64,000 bases of DNA from Xylanivirga thermophila (GCF_004138105.1 NZ_RXHQ01000001.1:62001-126000), one strand, 5' to 3'; positions 18,580 to 30,933 are shown, numbered from the stretch's first letter. Program-made: numbers and translations. Notes: generated from the letters alone by a model not told the origin.

Positions 18580-19922
18580 AGGTGATTTCATTGTATTATC
18601 ATTCTGTTACATTGGACAAGGATAAATGCAGGGGATGCACTAACTGCATAAAAAGATGTCCTACTGAGGCTATTAGAGTACGTGATGGCAAAGCACGGAT
18701 CATACCTGAACGCTGTATTGACTGTGGTGAATGTATAAGGGTATGTCCATATCATGCCAAGATAGCGGTTACAGATCCATTATCGTCTATAAACAGATTT
18801 CCATACAAAATTGCCCTTCCTGCTCCTTCTCTATATGGTCAGTTTAAAAATCTTACTGATATAAACAGGGTTTTACATGGCCTTAAAATGATGGGATTTG
18901 ATGATGTGTTTGAGGTAGCTCGCGGTGCTGATTATGTAACTTGTTTTGTAAAGGAGTATCTAAAATCATCTACTGTAAGACCGCTTATATCATCGGCTTG
19001 CCCTGCCATAGTGCGTCTTATACAGGTAAGGTTTCCAGATCTGATAGATAATATAATACCTATTGAGTCTCCCATGGAGGTGGCTGCTCAAATTGCAAAA
19101 AAAGAATTTTGTGAAAAGAATGGTGTGCCTTATGATGAGGTGGGGGCTTTTTTTATAACTCCATGTGCTGCCAAGATGACTAGTATAAAAAGCCCTATAG
19201 GTTTGGAAAAATCATCTGTAGATGGTGCCATATCCATACTTGAGGTGTATGGACTTCTATCCAACCAGATAAAAAAGCCAGATAATGATATAAAACTTCA
19301 GGCTGCATCATCATTTGGAGTAGGATGGGCAAATTCTTCTGGTGAGAGTGTTGCACTTAATATTGAATCCTATTTGGCAGTAGACGGTATACAAAACGTC
19401 ATACATGTACTAGAAGAGATCGAAAACAATAAGTTTCCCGATTTAGATTTTTTTGAAGGACTTGCATGTACAGGCGGGTGTGTAGGCGGCCCTCTCACAT
19501 TTGAAAATAGTTTTGTGGCAAAGAGTCGAATAAAGGCGCTATCAAAGGGTCTACAACATGAGTATTTTCCGCCGGACAATTTGGAGGATATAAGGGACTC
19601 GATAAAATGGCATATGGAAAAACGTATAGTTCCTAAATCCATAATGAAACTGGATGATGATATTGCACTAGCTATTCGAAAGATGGATGCTATAGAGCGA
19701 TTATATGATAAACTTCCAGGGCTTGATTGTGGTTCATGTGGTTCACCAAATTGCAGAACTCTAGCTGAAGATATAGTACAGGGAGAGGCTTCAGAGCTTG
19801 ATTGTATATTTAAGTTAAGGGAAAAGGTAAAGGTTTTAGCTGGACAGATGATAGAACTTGCTGAGAAGATACCTACCGGAAAAAGGGACGATGCTAAGGG
19901 GGAAAAAAGTCAAAATGAATAA
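18576..19922 (+). CDS. Putative sensory [FeFe]-hydrogenase (HydS-like, group C/D)
   Basis: This 448-residue protein has two N-terminal 4Fe-4S motifs (CRGCTNCIKRCP and CIDCGECIRVCP, residues 18-60), an H-cluster domain, and a C-terminal Fe-S domain (DCGSCGSPNCRTLAED). H-cluster loops are modified: L1 reads SSACPAIV where catalytic enzymes have TSCCP or TSCSP, so the proton-relay Cys is Ala. L2 is TPCAAKM and L3 is GLACTGGCVGGP, both keeping the cluster Cys residues. Loss of the relay Cys is known in sensory group C/D enzymes. There is no PAS domain. It lies between ATPase and DRTGG genes upstream of the catalytic HydABC operon. Confidence 0.8.
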   Translation: MKVISLYYHSVTLDKDKCRGCTNCIKRCPTEAIRVRDGKARIIPERCIDCGECIRVCPYHAKIAVTDPLSSINRFPYKIALPAPSLYGQFKNLTDINRVLHGLKMMGFDDVFEVARGADYVTCFVKEYLKSSTVRPLISSACPAIVRLIQVRFPDLIDNIIPIESPMEVAAQIAKKEFCEKNGVPYDEVGAFFITPCAAKMTSIKSPIGLEKSSVDGAISILEVYGLLSNQIKKPDNDIKLQAASSFGVGWANSSGESVALNIESYLAVDGIQNVIHVLEEIENNKFPDLDFFEGLACTGGCVGGPLTFENSFVAKSRIKALSKGLQHEYFPPDNLEDIRDSIKWHMEKRIVPKSIMKLDDDIALAIRKMDAIERLYDKLPGLDCGSCGSPNCRTLAEDIVQGEASELDCIFKLREKVKVLAGQMIELAEKIPTGKRDDAKGEKSQNE

Positions 19923-20274
19923 TATAACGGTGGATTTTATAGTAGATAAACTTGGGTTAAGTGTTTTATGTGGAAGGGAATATCTCCATAGAAATGTATC
20001 TTCTGGATACTGCTGTGATCTTTTAAGCTGGGTAATGGCCCATGCAGAGAAAGGTAGTGCATGGATTACCGTACAAACCCATGTGAATATAGTGGCTATT
20101 GCAACTCTGCTAGATATCTCGTGCATAATTGTACCGGAAGGCATAGATGTCAATAGCAAGGTAATAGAAAAGGCGGAAGAAGAAGGAGTGGTAATGCTAT
20201 CGTCTTATAAAACTGGATTTGAATTGGCTGGGGAATTATACGCAATTGGTGTTGGTTCTAAACAAGAGGGGTGA
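19915..20274 (+). CDS. DRTGG-domain protein of hydrogenase cluster (copy 2)
   Basis: This 119-residue protein shares the fold pattern of the 17794-18132 DRTGG gene. It starts with VDFIVDKLGLSVLCG, has WVMAHAEKGSAWITVQTHVNI in the middle and ends in VVMLSSYKTGFELAGELYAIG. The two copies are clearly related but diverged, suggesting a heterodimer or different ligands. The ATG at 19915 overlaps the end of the HydS-like gene by eight bases. AAGGGGG lies 12 bases upstream, rather far. The function is unknown; its fixed place beside sensory hydrogenases suggests a signalling role. Confidence 0.68.
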   Translation: MNNITVDFIVDKLGLSVLCGREYLHRNVSSGYCCDLLSWVMAHAEKGSAWITVQTHVNIVAIATLLDISCIIVPEGIDVNSKVIEKAEEEGVVMLSSYKTGFELAGELYAIGVGSKQEG

Positions 20275-20279
20275 ATGTT

Positions 20280-20975
20280 ATGAAGATAGCGGTGGATTTA
20301 CATATACATTCAGCCTTGTCTCCTTGTGGTGACGATGATATGACACCTAACAACATAGTGAATATGGCTATATTGAAGGGGTTGGACGTCATATCAGTGA
20401 CCGACCATAATAGCTGTGATAATTTGGATGCGGTTATGGAGGTGGCAGGGGACAGCATAGTGGTGATTCCCGGCATGGAGGTACAGAGCAGAGAGGAAGT
20501 GCATCTTCTCTGTTATTTTTATTCGTTGGATGGGATTAAGAAATTTGATAGTTATATAAAAGGGTATTTCTCCAATATATTAAATAAGTCTGATATATTT
20601 GGACACCAGTACATTATGGATAAATATGATAATATAATTGGCGAGAGGCGGGAGATGCTTCTTTCATCATTAAATTTATCGATAGATGATGTGGTATGCT
20701 CTGCTAGACAATATGGAGGAGTAGTGGTACCTGCCCATGTGGATAGGCCTGCATATAGTATTATTTCCCAATTAGGGTTTATTCCAGATCATTTAAATTT
20801 TACTACATTAGAAATTTCCCATTTAAATACGGAGAATATTTCCAATTTGTATGGCTTTCGCCATATTAGCTCTTCAGATGCTCACTTTTTGGAACATATA
20901 TTGGAAAGGCAAAGTTTTATAGAGGTACAGGATAAATCTATAAAATCGGTATTGGACCTTTTATCTAGTTTATAA
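20280..20975 (+). CDS. PHP-domain metal-dependent phosphoesterase
   Basis: This 231-residue PHP-fold protein has the metal-binding motifs DLHIHSALSPCGDDDM at the N-terminus, VTDHNS, PGMEV, VVPAHVDRP and SSDAH. It resembles stand-alone PHP phosphatases such as those acting on nucleotide or sugar phosphates. The ATG at 20280 is chosen because AGAGGGGTGA lies just upstream; the GTG at 20271 is inside that site. It closes the sensory half of the hydrogenase cluster. The substrate is unknown, perhaps a signalling nucleotide given the ATPase and DRTGG neighbours. Confidence 0.78.
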   Translation: MKIAVDLHIHSALSPCGDDDMTPNNIVNMAILKGLDVISVTDHNSCDNLDAVMEVAGDSIVVIPGMEVQSREEVHLLCYFYSLDGIKKFDSYIKGYFSNILNKSDIFGHQYIMDKYDNIIGERREMLLSSLNLSIDDVVCSARQYGGVVVPAHVDRPAYSIISQLGFIPDHLNFTTLEISHLNTENISNLYGFRHISSSDAHFLEHILERQSFIEVQDKSIKSVLDLLSSL

Positions 20976-21081
20976 CACAAATATATTTATAAAATTAAAA
21001 TAATCTTTTAATCATATAAAACTTCAAAGGATAAATTCAAGTAGGTATTCATATTGTTGAGAAATTTAATTATATAAAACA

Positions 21082-21177
21082 ATGACAAAATATATTGTTT
21101 ATGATAAAATATATGGGTAATAGTTTGTGATTTTTTTATCAAAAATCACTCTTATATGATAACCAAATCTATTTGGT
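21082..21177 (+). promoter_or_regulatory. Promoter and dyads upstream of hydC
   Basis: A candidate promoter is ATGACA (21082-21087), 17 bases, TAAAAT (21105-21110). Downstream are two inverted repeats: GTGATTTTT/AAAAATCAC (21127-21135 with 21141-21149) and ACCAAAT/ATTTGGT (21162-21168 with 21171-21177). Both lie in the leader, so they could be repressor operators or RNA hairpins. TTTGTGAT next to ATCAAA loosely recalls Rex sites but is not a clean match. Confidence 0.4.
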
Positions 21178-21196
21178 GTGAGGGAGGGAATGTATC

Positions 21197-21679
21197 ATGT
21201 CAGCTTCATTTTTAGCTGAAAACAAGGAAAAATTTGAAGAACTACAAAAAGTAGTCGAAGAGTACAAAGGTAGCGAAGGACCTCTTATGCCGATACTCCA
21301 TAAGGCACAAGAGATTTTTGGCTGTATACCACTAGAAGTGCAAAACTATATAGCAGAAAGTCTTGATATACCGATCACTGATATATACGGTGTTGTTACC
21401 TTTTACTCCCAATTCACATTAAAACCAAGCGGTAAATATCGTGTAGCAGTATGTCTAGGCACAGCTTGTTATGTCAAAGGTGCTCAAAAGATACTAGATG
21501 AACTTACAAACGTATTGGGTATTACTGTGGGAGATACCACTAGTGATGGAAAATTTACGTTGGATGCTACAAGGTGCTTAGGCGCATGTGGTTTAGCTCC
21601 TGTCATGATGGTAAATGACGATGTATATGGTAGGCTAGTACCTGAGGACATCGCCGGTATAATACAAAAATATAAATAA
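21197..21679 (+). CDS. hydC: NADH/ferredoxin-dependent [FeFe]-hydrogenase subunit HydC (NuoE-like)
   Basis: This 160-residue thioredoxin-like 2Fe-2S subunit binds the cluster through CLGTAC (first two Cys) and CLGAC (last two). The helical N-terminus reads LMPILHKAQEIFGCIPLEVQ, typical of NuoE/HydC. It is the first gene of the catalytic hydrogenase operon, after a 221-base leader with promoter and dyads, and its ATG has GGGAGGG upstream. Together with hydB and hydA it is expected to form the cytosolic electron-bifurcating HydABC complex, which couples NADH and reduced ferredoxin to H2. Confidence 0.9.
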   Translation: MSASFLAENKEKFEELQKVVEEYKGSEGPLMPILHKAQEIFGCIPLEVQNYIAESLDIPITDIYGVVTFYSQFTLKPSGKYRVAVCLGTACYVKGAQKILDELTNVLGITVGDTTSDGKFTLDATRCLGACGLAPVMMVNDDVYGRLVPEDIAGIIQKYK

Positions 21680-21681
21680 TC

Positions 21682-22236
21682 ATGCAGGACATATCGCTTC
21701 ACATATTGGATATTGTGCAAAACTCTATTGTTGCCAATGCTACTTTGATAATTATAACTATAAAAGAGGATATTAAAACAGATAAACTTATAGTAAGCGT
21801 TGAGGACAATGGAATGGGAATGGATAAAGAAACAATAAATAGGGTAATAGATCCTTTCTATACTACCAGGACTACCAGACGTGTAGGCTTGGGAATACCA
21901 CTTTTAAAGGCGGCTGCTGAATTATCTGGCGGGTGTCTTAATATCTATTCAGAAAAGGGCAAAGGCACTGCCATAATGGCGGTTTTTGGCTTGTCAAACA
22001 TAGATCGTCCACCCCTTGGTGATATGGAGGATACTGTAGCTACGCTTATATTATGCAATCCATATATAGACTTTATATATCGCCATAGTACTCCTGGTGG
22101 ACAGTTTGAGCTGGATACGAGGGCTGTTAAACAACAGTTGGGAGAAGTTCCTATATGCAATTCTCAGGTGATCGATTGGATAAGAGAATATATAAAAGAG
22201 GGAATTAATCAAATCGGTGGAGGTGCAATAGTATGA
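21682..22236 (+). CDS. GHKL-type ATP-binding protein of hydrogenase operon
   Basis: This 184-residue protein is a histidine-kinase-like ATPase domain without a phosphoacceptor His. The N-box-like region is HILDIVQNSIVAN, the G1 box is VEDNGMGMD, and DPFYTTRTTRRVGLGIPLLK and GKGTAIMAVF follow. The C-terminal 60 residues are extra. Such genes sit regularly between hydC and hydB in Clostridia. It begins two bases after hydC and overlaps the next gene by four bases. Its role is unknown; kinase control of hydrogenase synthesis or assembly is an inference. Confidence 0.75.
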   Translation: MQDISLHILDIVQNSIVANATLIIITIKEDIKTDKLIVSVEDNGMGMDKETINRVIDPFYTTRTTRRVGLGIPLLKAAAELSGGCLNIYSEKGKGTAIMAVFGLSNIDRPPLGDMEDTVATLILCNPYIDFIYRHSTPGGQFELDTRAVKQQLGEVPICNSQVIDWIREYIKEGINQIGGGAIV

Positions 22237-22604
22237 AAACCTTACAGGAATTAGAAGAGATAAGGAAAAAGACTTTAGAGTCTGTTAATTTAAGAAAAGA
22301 ACGTAAAGGGACTCGTGTAGTCGTAGGGATGGGTACTTGTGGTATTGCAGCAGGGGCAAGGCCAGTACTCATGGCTTTTGTTGAAGAGGTAAAAAAACGT
22401 GATCTTTCAGATGTGACAGTCACACAGACAGGATGTATAGGTGTATGCAGATTAGAGCCTATGGTAGAAATATATAAACCTGGTGAAGAGAAGGTGACCT
22501 ATGTAAAGATGACACCGGAAAAAGTTGCCAGAATAGTATCGGAGCATATAGTAAATGGCAATGTAGTTTCGGAATATACAATAGGAGCTTATGGTGAGAA
22601 ATAA
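22233..22604 (+). CDS. Small 2Fe-2S thioredoxin-like ferredoxin
   Basis: This 123-residue protein has a thioredoxin-like ferredoxin fold with Cys pairs spaced as in NuoE and the NuoF N-terminus: TCGIAAGA early, with only one Cys in the first pair, and GCIGVCRLEP later. It continues with VKMTPEKVARIVSEHI, closely resembling the N-terminal domain of the downstream HydB. It is probably an electron-carrier or accessory subunit of the HydABC complex (HydD-like in some species). ATGA overlap with the ATPase gene implies translational coupling. Confidence 0.8.
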   Translation: MKTLQELEEIRKKTLESVNLRKERKGTRVVVGMGTCGIAAGARPVLMAFVEEVKKRDLSDVTVTQTGCIGVCRLEPMVEIYKPGEEKVTYVKMTPEKVARIVSEHIVNGNVVSEYTIGAYGEK

Positions 22605-22629
22605 TCAATGGATGTGAGGAGGTAAAAAA

Positions 22630-24426
22630 ATGCAACTATATCGTTCGCATGTATTGGTCTGCGGAGGAACGGGGTGCCATTCTTCAGGTTCAGACCATAT
22701 TATAGAAGCCTTTAATGAAGAACTAGAAAAGAACGGTCTACAAAATGAAGTAAAGGTAATAAGGACAGGTTGTTTTGGCCTATGTGAGGTAGGACCTGTT
22801 GTTATAGTATATCCTGAAGGGGCATTTTATAGCAGGATAAAGGCAGAGGATGTACCAGAGATAGTATCGGAACATCTATTGAAGGGCCGTATCGTTACAA
22901 AACTTTTGTATCATGATGTTGTGCATGATGATGAAGCTATAAAATCATTAAACGAAGCCCAATTTTATAAAAAGCAACATCGCATTGCCCTTCATAATTG
23001 TGGCGTTATAGATCCGGAAAATATAGATGAATATATAGCTTTTAATGGGTATAAAGCATTAGCCAAGGCACTGACTGAGATGACTCCTGAAGAAGTTATA
23101 GAGACTATAAAGGCATCGGGTTTAAGGGGTCGTGGTGGAGCAGGTTTCCCTACAGGGCTTAAATGGGAGTTTACTGCAAAGGCCGAAGGCGATAAAAAGT
23201 ATGTATGCTGCAATGCAGACGAAGGGGATCCAGGTGCATTTATGGATAGGAGTATTCTAGAAGGTGATCCTAATGCAGTGTTAGAAGCTATGACCATAGC
23301 AGGTTATGCAGTGGGGGCAGATCAGGGATATATATATGTAAGGGCTGAGTATCCTATTGCAGTCAAGAGATTGTCCATAGCCATAGATCAGGCCCATGAG
23401 TATGGTCTTTTAGGTAAAAACATATTCGGGACCGATTTTAGTTTTGATATAGAATTAAGATTGGGTGCAGGTGCTTTTGTATGTGGTGAGGAAACAGCCC
23501 TTATGGGATCAATAGAAGGAAAAAGGGGAGAGCCTAGACCACGTCCCCCATTTCCAGCGGTAAAGGGTGTATTTGGTAAACCAACCCTTTTAAATAATGT
23601 TGAAACATATGCAAATATTACTCAGATAATATTAAATGGCCCTGAGTGGTTTAGAAGTATTGGAACGGAAAAAAGTAAGGGGACCAAGGTATTTGCACTA
23701 GGTGGTAAGATCAATAATACCGGTCTTGTAGAGGTACCTATGGGTACTACACTGAGGGAGATTATATATGATATTGGTGAAGGAATACCTAATGGGAAGA
23801 AGTTCAAAGCAGCCCAGACAGGGGGACCCTCAGGTGGATGTATACCTGTACAACATTTGGATACGCCCATAGACTATGACTCACTTATGCAGATAGGTTC
23901 TATGATGGGCTCAGGTGGTCTTATTGTTATGGACGAGGATAACTGCATGGTCGATATAGCAAAGTTCTTCCTGCAGTTTACGGTAGATGAATCATGTGGT
24001 AAGTGCCCTCCGTGTCGTATAGGAACCAAACGGATGCTTGAGATACTAGAGAGGATAACCAGTGGAAAAGGCGAAGAAGGGGATATAGAAAAGTTAGAGG
24101 CTCTTGGAGAGAGTATAAAGGCCTCTGCACTATGCGGTCTTGGCCAAACGGCGCCGAACCCTGTTTTAAGTACCATAAAATATTTTAGAGATGAGTATGA
24201 AGCGCATATTCGAGATAAAAAATGTCCTGCAGGTGTATGTCAGGCACTTCTTCAATATGTAATAGATCCCGAAAAATGTAAAGGCTGTAGCTTATGTGCT
24301 AAAAACTGTCCTGTAGGTGCGATAAGCGGAGAGAGAAAGAGTCCATTTAAGATAGATACGGAAAAGTGTATAAAATGTGGAGCTTGTATGACAAAATGTC
24401 CTTTCCACGCAATTGAAAAGAAATAA
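22630..24426 (+). CDS. hydB: Electron-bifurcating hydrogenase subunit HydB (NuoF-like)
   Basis: This 598-residue flavoprotein has, in order, a thioredoxin-like 2Fe-2S domain (residues 1-95, GTGCHSSGS and GCFGLCEVG), an FMN/NADH domain ([15 protein letters not shown] and [10 protein letters not shown]), a SLBB region, a 4Fe-4S site ([13 protein letters not shown]) and two C-terminal 4Fe-4S motifs ([12 protein letters not shown] and [12 protein letters not shown]). This is the full HydB layout of bifurcating hydrogenases. AGGAGG lies upstream of the ATG. It is the site of NAD(H) reaction and the proposed bifurcation flavin. Confidence 0.95.
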   Translation: MQLYRSHVLVCGGTGCHSSGSDHIIEAFNEELEKNGLQNEVKVIRTGCFGLCEVGPVVIVYPEGAFYSRIKAEDVPEIVSEHLLKGRIVTKLLYHDVVHDDEAIKSLNEAQFYKKQHRIALHNCGVIDPENIDEYIAFNGYKALAKALTEMTPEEVIETIKASGLRGRGGAGFPTGLKWEFTAKAEGDKKYVCCNADEGDPGAFMDRSILEGDPNAVLEAMTIAGYAVGADQGYIYVRAEYPIAVKRLSIAIDQAHEYGLLGKNIFGTDFSFDIELRLGAGAFVCGEETALMGSIEGKRGEPRPRPPFPAVKGVFGKPTLLNNVETYANITQIILNGPEWFRSIGTEKSKGTKVFALGGKINNTGLVEVPMGTTLREIIYDIGEGIPNGKKFKAAQTGGPSGGCIPVQHLDTPIDYDSLMQIGSMMGSGGLIVMDEDNCMVDIAKFFLQFTVDESCGKCPPCRIGTKRMLEILERITSGKGEEGDIEKLEALGESIKASALCGLGQTAPNPVLSTIKYFRDEYEAHIRDKKCPAGVCQALLQYVIDPEKCKGCSLCAKNCPVGAISGERKSPFKIDTEKCIKCGACMTKCPFHAIEKK

Positions 24427-24450
24427 TGTATTTAAGGGAGTGAAAATAGC

Positions 24451-26190
24451 ATGGAAATGATAAAAGTTACTATAGACGGAGTCCAAGTAGAAGTTCCTAA
24501 GGGATCTACTGCTTTGGAAGCTGCCAGGGCAGCCAATATAGATATACCTACCTTATGTTATCTGAAGGATATAAACGAGATAGGTGCTTGCCGTATGTGT
24601 TTGGTTGAAGTAAAGGGCGCAAGATCTTTGCAGGCTTCCTGTGTATATCCAGTAGCTGACGGTATGGAGATAAAGACTAATTCTAAAGCTGTAAGAGAGG
24701 CTAGACGTGTAAATTTGGAGCTTATACTCTCAAATCATGAAAAAAAATGTCTTACCTGCGTACGCAATCAAAATTGCGAATTGCAAGAATTAGCTGAAAA
24801 ATTAGGAATAGAGGATATAAGATACGAAGGGGAGATGACAAAGGCACCAGTAGATGACCTTTCGCCTTCCATTGTGAGGGATCCTAAAAAGTGCATATTA
24901 TGTAGACGCTGTGTAGCAGTATGTCGCAATGTTCAAGGTATAGGCGTGATAGGTGCTAACGATAGAGGTTTTAATACATCTATAGGCCCGGTATTTGATA
25001 TGAGCTTGTCGGAAGTGCCTTGTATAAACTGTGGTCAGTGTATAGAGGCTTGTCCGGTAGGTGCACTACATGAAAAGGATGAAACGGAAAAGGTATGGGA
25101 TGCACTAAATGATCCTGATCTTCATGTGGTAGTGCAGACTGCTCCCGCCGTTAGGGTAGCCCTAGGCGAAGAGTTTGGTATGCCTATTGGAACCAATGTA
25201 AAGGGTAAGATGGTATCGGCATTAAAGCGTTTGGGCTTTGATAAGGTATATGATACGGATTTTGCAGCGGATCTTACCATAATGGAAGAGGGCACTGAGC
25301 TTTTAGGGCGGATAAAAAATGGAGGTACCTTGCCTATGATTACCTCCTGTAGTCCTGGATGGATAAAATATTGTGAGCATTATTATCCTGAATTTTTGGA
25401 TAATCTATCAACCTGCAAGTCCCCCCATGAAATGATGGGTGCAGTGATAAAATCCTATTATGCAGAGAAAAACAATATTGATCCAGAAAAGATATTCGTG
25501 GTATCAGTAATGCCATGTACTGCCAAAAAGTTCGAGGCACAGCGTCCCGAGCTTAGTGCAAGTGGATATCCAGATGTAGACGTAGTGCTAACTACCCGTG
25601 AACTGGGCAGGATGATAAAGCAGGCTGGTATAGATTTTGTGAAACTGCCTGATGACAAGTTTGATGATATGCTAGGCGATTCTACGGGTGCTGCAGTTAT
25701 ATTTGGTGCTACTGGTGGTGTTATGGAAGCAGCTATAAGGACGGTAGCCGAGCTGGTAACTGGGAAACCTCTTGATGATATAGAGATAAAAGATGTGCGT
25801 GGAATAGAAGGGGTAAAAGAGACGGAAATAGACTTGGGAGATATGAAGCTTAGAGCGGCTGTTGCACATGGTACTGCCAATGCAAAGGCATTGCTTGAAA
25901 AGGTAAAATCAGGGGATAAGACCTATGATTTTATAGAGGTCATGGGTTGTCCTGGTGGGTGTGTAACTGGAGGAGGTCAGCCTATTGTAGATTCTAGGAC
26001 GTTGGCTGAAGTAGATCCTAAAGAACTAAGGGCAGCTGCCATATATGAAGAGGATAGAAATTTACCTATACGTAAATCCCATGAAAATCCATCCATAAAA
26101 AAATTGTATGATGATTTTCTAGGTGAGCCTAATAGTCATAAGGCTCATGGATTATTGCATACCCATTATGTAGAGAGAAAGAAATATTGA
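24451..26190 (+). CDS. hydA: [FeFe]-hydrogenase catalytic subunit HydA
   Basis: This 579-residue catalytic subunit has an N-terminal 2Fe-2S domain (CRMC), a His-Cys cluster motif (NHEKKCLTCVRNQNC), two 4Fe-4S motifs (CILCRRCVAVC and CINCGQCIEACP) and the H-cluster domain. H-cluster loops are L1 TSCSPGW, L2 MPCTAKKFE and L3 GCPGGCVTGGGQP, so all ligands are intact. A C-terminal small-subunit-like tail follows. TSCSP in L1, not TSCCP, is usual in HydABC-type enzymes. AAGGGAG precedes the ATG. It evolves H2 from NADH plus reduced ferredoxin and ends the operon at a terminator. The maturases hydE, hydF and hydG are not in the window. Confidence 0.96.
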   Translation: MEMIKVTIDGVQVEVPKGSTALEAARAANIDIPTLCYLKDINEIGACRMCLVEVKGARSLQASCVYPVADGMEIKTNSKAVREARRVNLELILSNHEKKCLTCVRNQNCELQELAEKLGIEDIRYEGEMTKAPVDDLSPSIVRDPKKCILCRRCVAVCRNVQGIGVIGANDRGFNTSIGPVFDMSLSEVPCINCGQCIEACPVGALHEKDETEKVWDALNDPDLHVVVQTAPAVRVALGEEFGMPIGTNVKGKMVSALKRLGFDKVYDTDFAADLTIMEEGTELLGRIKNGGTLPMITSCSPGWIKYCEHYYPEFLDNLSTCKSPHEMMGAVIKSYYAEKNNIDPEKIFVVSVMPCTAKKFEAQRPELSASGYPDVDVVLTTRELGRMIKQAGIDFVKLPDDKFDDMLGDSTGAAVIFGATGGVMEAAIRTVAELVTGKPLDDIEIKDVRGIEGVKETEIDLGDMKLRAAVAHGTANAKALLEKVKSGDKTYDFIEVMGCPGGCVTGGGQPIVDSRTLAEVDPKELRAAAIYEEDRNLPIRKSHENPSIKKLYDDFLGEPNSHKAHGLLHTHYVERKKY

Positions 26191-26206
26191 AAGATGTAAC
26201 TTAGAG

Positions 26207-26254
26207 GAAACGCTCGGCTTTAACCGCTTACTGGTGATAGGTCGGGCGTTTTTT
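26207..26254 (+). terminator. Terminator of the hydCBA operon
   Basis: AAACGCTCG (26208-26216) pairs with CGGGCGTTT (about 26242-26251, one G-T pair) around a branched loop, followed by six Ts. Confidence 0.7.
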
Positions 26255-28420
<2,166 letters not shown>

Positions 28421-28423
28421 GAT

Positions 28424-30877
28424 ATGGCAAGAAAGAGAAAAAAAGATTTGAATAATATTAAAGGAAATATAGTAATACAAAGACCATTGGAAGAGGTAAT
28501 GCATGATTCCATAATGCCCTATGCAGAGTATGTAATAATGGAACGTGCCCTTCCTAGGGTAGAGGATGGATTAAAACCAGTACAGCGTAGGATACTCTAT
28601 ACCATGTATGAACTAGATCTATCACCTGATAAGCCATATAGAAAATCTGCGAGAATTGTGGGTGATACACTTGGTAAATATCATCCACATGGGGATACAT
28701 CGGTGTATGATGCAATGGTCCGTATGGCTCAGCCGTTTAATATGGGTGAAATGCTTGTAGACGGACATGGTAACTTTGGATCAATAGATGGTGATTCTGC
28801 AGCTGCAATGCGCTATACTGAGGCAAAGATGACACCCCTTGCCATGGAGATGCTTAGGGATATAGAAAAGGATACAGTGCCATTTGGATTAAATTTTGAC
28901 GATACCCTTAAGGAACCGGAGGTACTGCCGGCGCGTTTTCCCAATCTGTTAGTAAATGGTGCCTCAGGTATTGCTGTAGGCCTTGCCACAAATATACCGC
29001 CTCACAATCTTGGAGAGGTGATAGACGGCGTAATAGCTAGGATGCATGACCCGGATATTTCTCTTGAAGAGTTATTAAAGATAATACCAGGTCCTGATTT
29101 TCCCACGGGAGGTATACTGGTAGGACAGGAAGGTATATATGATGCATATAATTCTGGTCGGGGCAAGGTAATTATACGAGCTAAGGTGGATATAGAAGAT
29201 ATCGGCAATGGCAAAAAAGCATTGGTTATAAGTGAATTGCCCTATCAGGTTAATAAGGCCAATCTATTGGAGAAGATATTGAAACTTAGTGAGGAACGTA
29301 AAGGCATATTAAGTGGTATATCGGATATAAGGGATGAGTCAGATCGTAAAGGAATAAGGGCTGTTATAGAGATTAAGAAGGATGCCGATGCGGAAAAGAT
29401 ATTAAACTATCTCTATAAATATTCCGATCTTCAAGTTACATTCGGTATAAATATGGTGGCAATAGCAGATGGTAAACCCAGGCAACTTGGTCTTCAGTCA
29501 ATGATTGATTACTATATAGCACACCAGAAGGATATAGTTACAAAGCGCACCATACATGACCTTGAAAAAGCCAAATCTAGGGCCCATATACTTGAAGGAC
29601 TCATAAAGGCTATAGAGGATATAGACAAGGTTATAGCACTTATTCGTTCATCTAAAAATCCAAAGGAAGCAAGGGGAAAGCTCATGTCTGAGTTTGATCT
29701 GACGGAGATTCAGGCTCAGGCTATTTTGGATATGCGGCTTCAAAAGCTTACCAATCTAGAGAGTATAGAACTTGAAAAGGAGTACAATGGTCTTTTAAAG
29801 ACTATAGAAAAACTGTCGGCCATATTATCATCAGAAAAACAACTTTTAGCTATTATAAAGAAAGAACTAGGGAATATAAAGAAAAAATACGCATGTCCCC
29901 GCCGTACTCAGATAATAAGGGATAGCTCGGAGGCTGAGATAAAGATAGAAGATCTTATCTATGTGGAAGATATGGTGATTACCCTTACCCATAACCAGGA
30001 AATAAAGAGGGTATCTTTAAAATCATTCAACCGTTCAAGTAAGGATGTTGAAACTGTAGATATTAGAGCAGGCGACTATATGGAATATTTAGTCGATTCA
30101 TCTACAGATCATAGATTATTGTTCTTTACCGATATAGGCAATTGCTATAGTATAGATTGTATTAATATACCTGAAGGCAAGTGGAAGGATAGGGGAGTAA
30201 AGTTATCTAGCTTGATAAATGGTTTGGATACGAATGAACATATAATATCTGTTTTGTCGATAAAGGAGTTTTCAGAAGACAGATATATACAGTTCTATAC
30301 ATCAGGCGGTATGGTAAAACGTACTATTTTATCAGAATATGAGGCAAAAAGAACCAAAATACAGGCTTGTGGTTTAAAAAAGGATGACAGGATAATAGGC
30401 GCCCAATTGACCCATGGTGAGGCAGATATACTCTTAATTACTAAAAATGGCATGAGCATAAGATTTAGCGGTCAGGAAGTAAGTAGCATGGGGCGGACAG
30501 CCTGTGGAGTTAGGGGGATCCAGTTAAAGGATAATGACGAAGTAATATGGGGGAATGAAGTAAAGGATGATGGAAAAGTTAGTATGATTACCGATATGGC
30601 CTTTGGACATAAAGTCAAGGCGGAAAAATTTGAAAGACAGGGTAGAGGTGGTATAGGATTTAAAGGTATTAGTCTTAATAAGAACGGCAGGAATGGAACG
30701 GAAGTTATATCTGTATTTTATGATAACCAGCCCTATGAGATAATACTTCAGCCAGTAGATGGGGATAGCATCCGTGTGAGTACTGAGGATATAAAGGATG
30801 GAGATAGGGGTGGTAGGGGACATTTATTAAGTCCCATAGCAAATGTGATATCATTTGCATACCGTAATTATTATTAA
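28424..30877 (+). CDS. Type IIA DNA topoisomerase subunit A (GyrA/ParC)
   Basis: This 817-residue breakage-reunion subunit has the catalytic Tyr in [10 protein letters not shown] and the quinolone-pocket segment [20 protein letters not shown]. It also has [14 protein letters not shown] and a C-terminal beta-pinwheel. The pinwheel has a GyrA-box-like RQGRGGIG, near the QRRGGKG consensus that lets gyrase wrap DNA, so gyrase is somewhat favoured over topo IV. Length is that of GyrA. It is coupled to the B subunit with a 3-base gap. A short A/T-rich region and hairpin separate it from the PdaB-like gene. Confidence 0.88.
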   Translation: MARKRKKDLNNIKGNIVIQRPLEEVMHDSIMPYAEYVIMERALPRVEDGLKPVQRRILYTMYELDLSPDKPYRKSARIVGDTLGKYHPHGDTSVYDAMVRMAQPFNMGEMLVDGHGNFGSIDGDSAAAMRYTEAKMTPLAMEMLRDIEKDTVPFGLNFDDTLKEPEVLPARFPNLLVNGASGIAVGLATNIPPHNLGEVIDGVIARMHDPDISLEELLKIIPGPDFPTGGILVGQEGIYDAYNSGRGKVIIRAKVDIEDIGNGKKALVISELPYQVNKANLLEKILKLSEERKGILSGISDIRDESDRKGIRAVIEIKKDADAEKILNYLYKYSDLQVTFGINMVAIADGKPRQLGLQSMIDYYIAHQKDIVTKRTIHDLEKAKSRAHILEGLIKAIEDIDKVIALIRSSKNPKEARGKLMSEFDLTEIQAQAILDMRLQKLTNLESIELEKEYNGLLKTIEKLSAILSSEKQLLAIIKKELGNIKKKYACPRRTQIIRDSSEAEIKIEDLIYVEDMVITLTHNQEIKRVSLKSFNRSSKDVETVDIRAGDYMEYLVDSSTDHRLLFFTDIGNCYSIDCINIPEGKWKDRGVKLSSLINGLDTNEHIISVLSIKEFSEDRYIQFYTSGGMVKRTILSEYEAKRTKIQACGLKKDDRIIGAQLTHGEADILLITKNGMSIRFSGQEVSSMGRTACGVRGIQLKDNDEVIWGNEVKDDGKVSMITDMAFGHKVKAEKFERQGRGGIGFKGISLNKNGRNGTEVISVFYDNQPYEIILQPVDGDSIRVSTEDIKDGDRGGRGHLLSPIANVISFAYRNYY

Positions 30878-30891
30878 TTTTTATGTCATAT

Positions 30892-30925
30892 ACCTCACTT
30901 AGTATAAATAGATTATTAGTGAGGT
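30892..30925 (+). promoter_or_regulatory. Hairpin masking the ribosome-binding site of the PdaB-like gene
   Basis: ACCTCACT (30892-30899) is the exact complement of AGTGAGGT (30918-30925), and the latter contains the Shine-Dalgarno bases for the ATG at 30934. The structure could act as a weak attenuator for gyrA or as a translational lock. Confidence 0.45.
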
Positions 30926-30933
30926 GTTAAAAT

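Noticed and set aside
21120-21150. Clear Rex operator upstream of hydC
   Set aside because: The dyad differs from the TTGTTAA-N4-TTAACAA form; kept only as an unassigned dyad.
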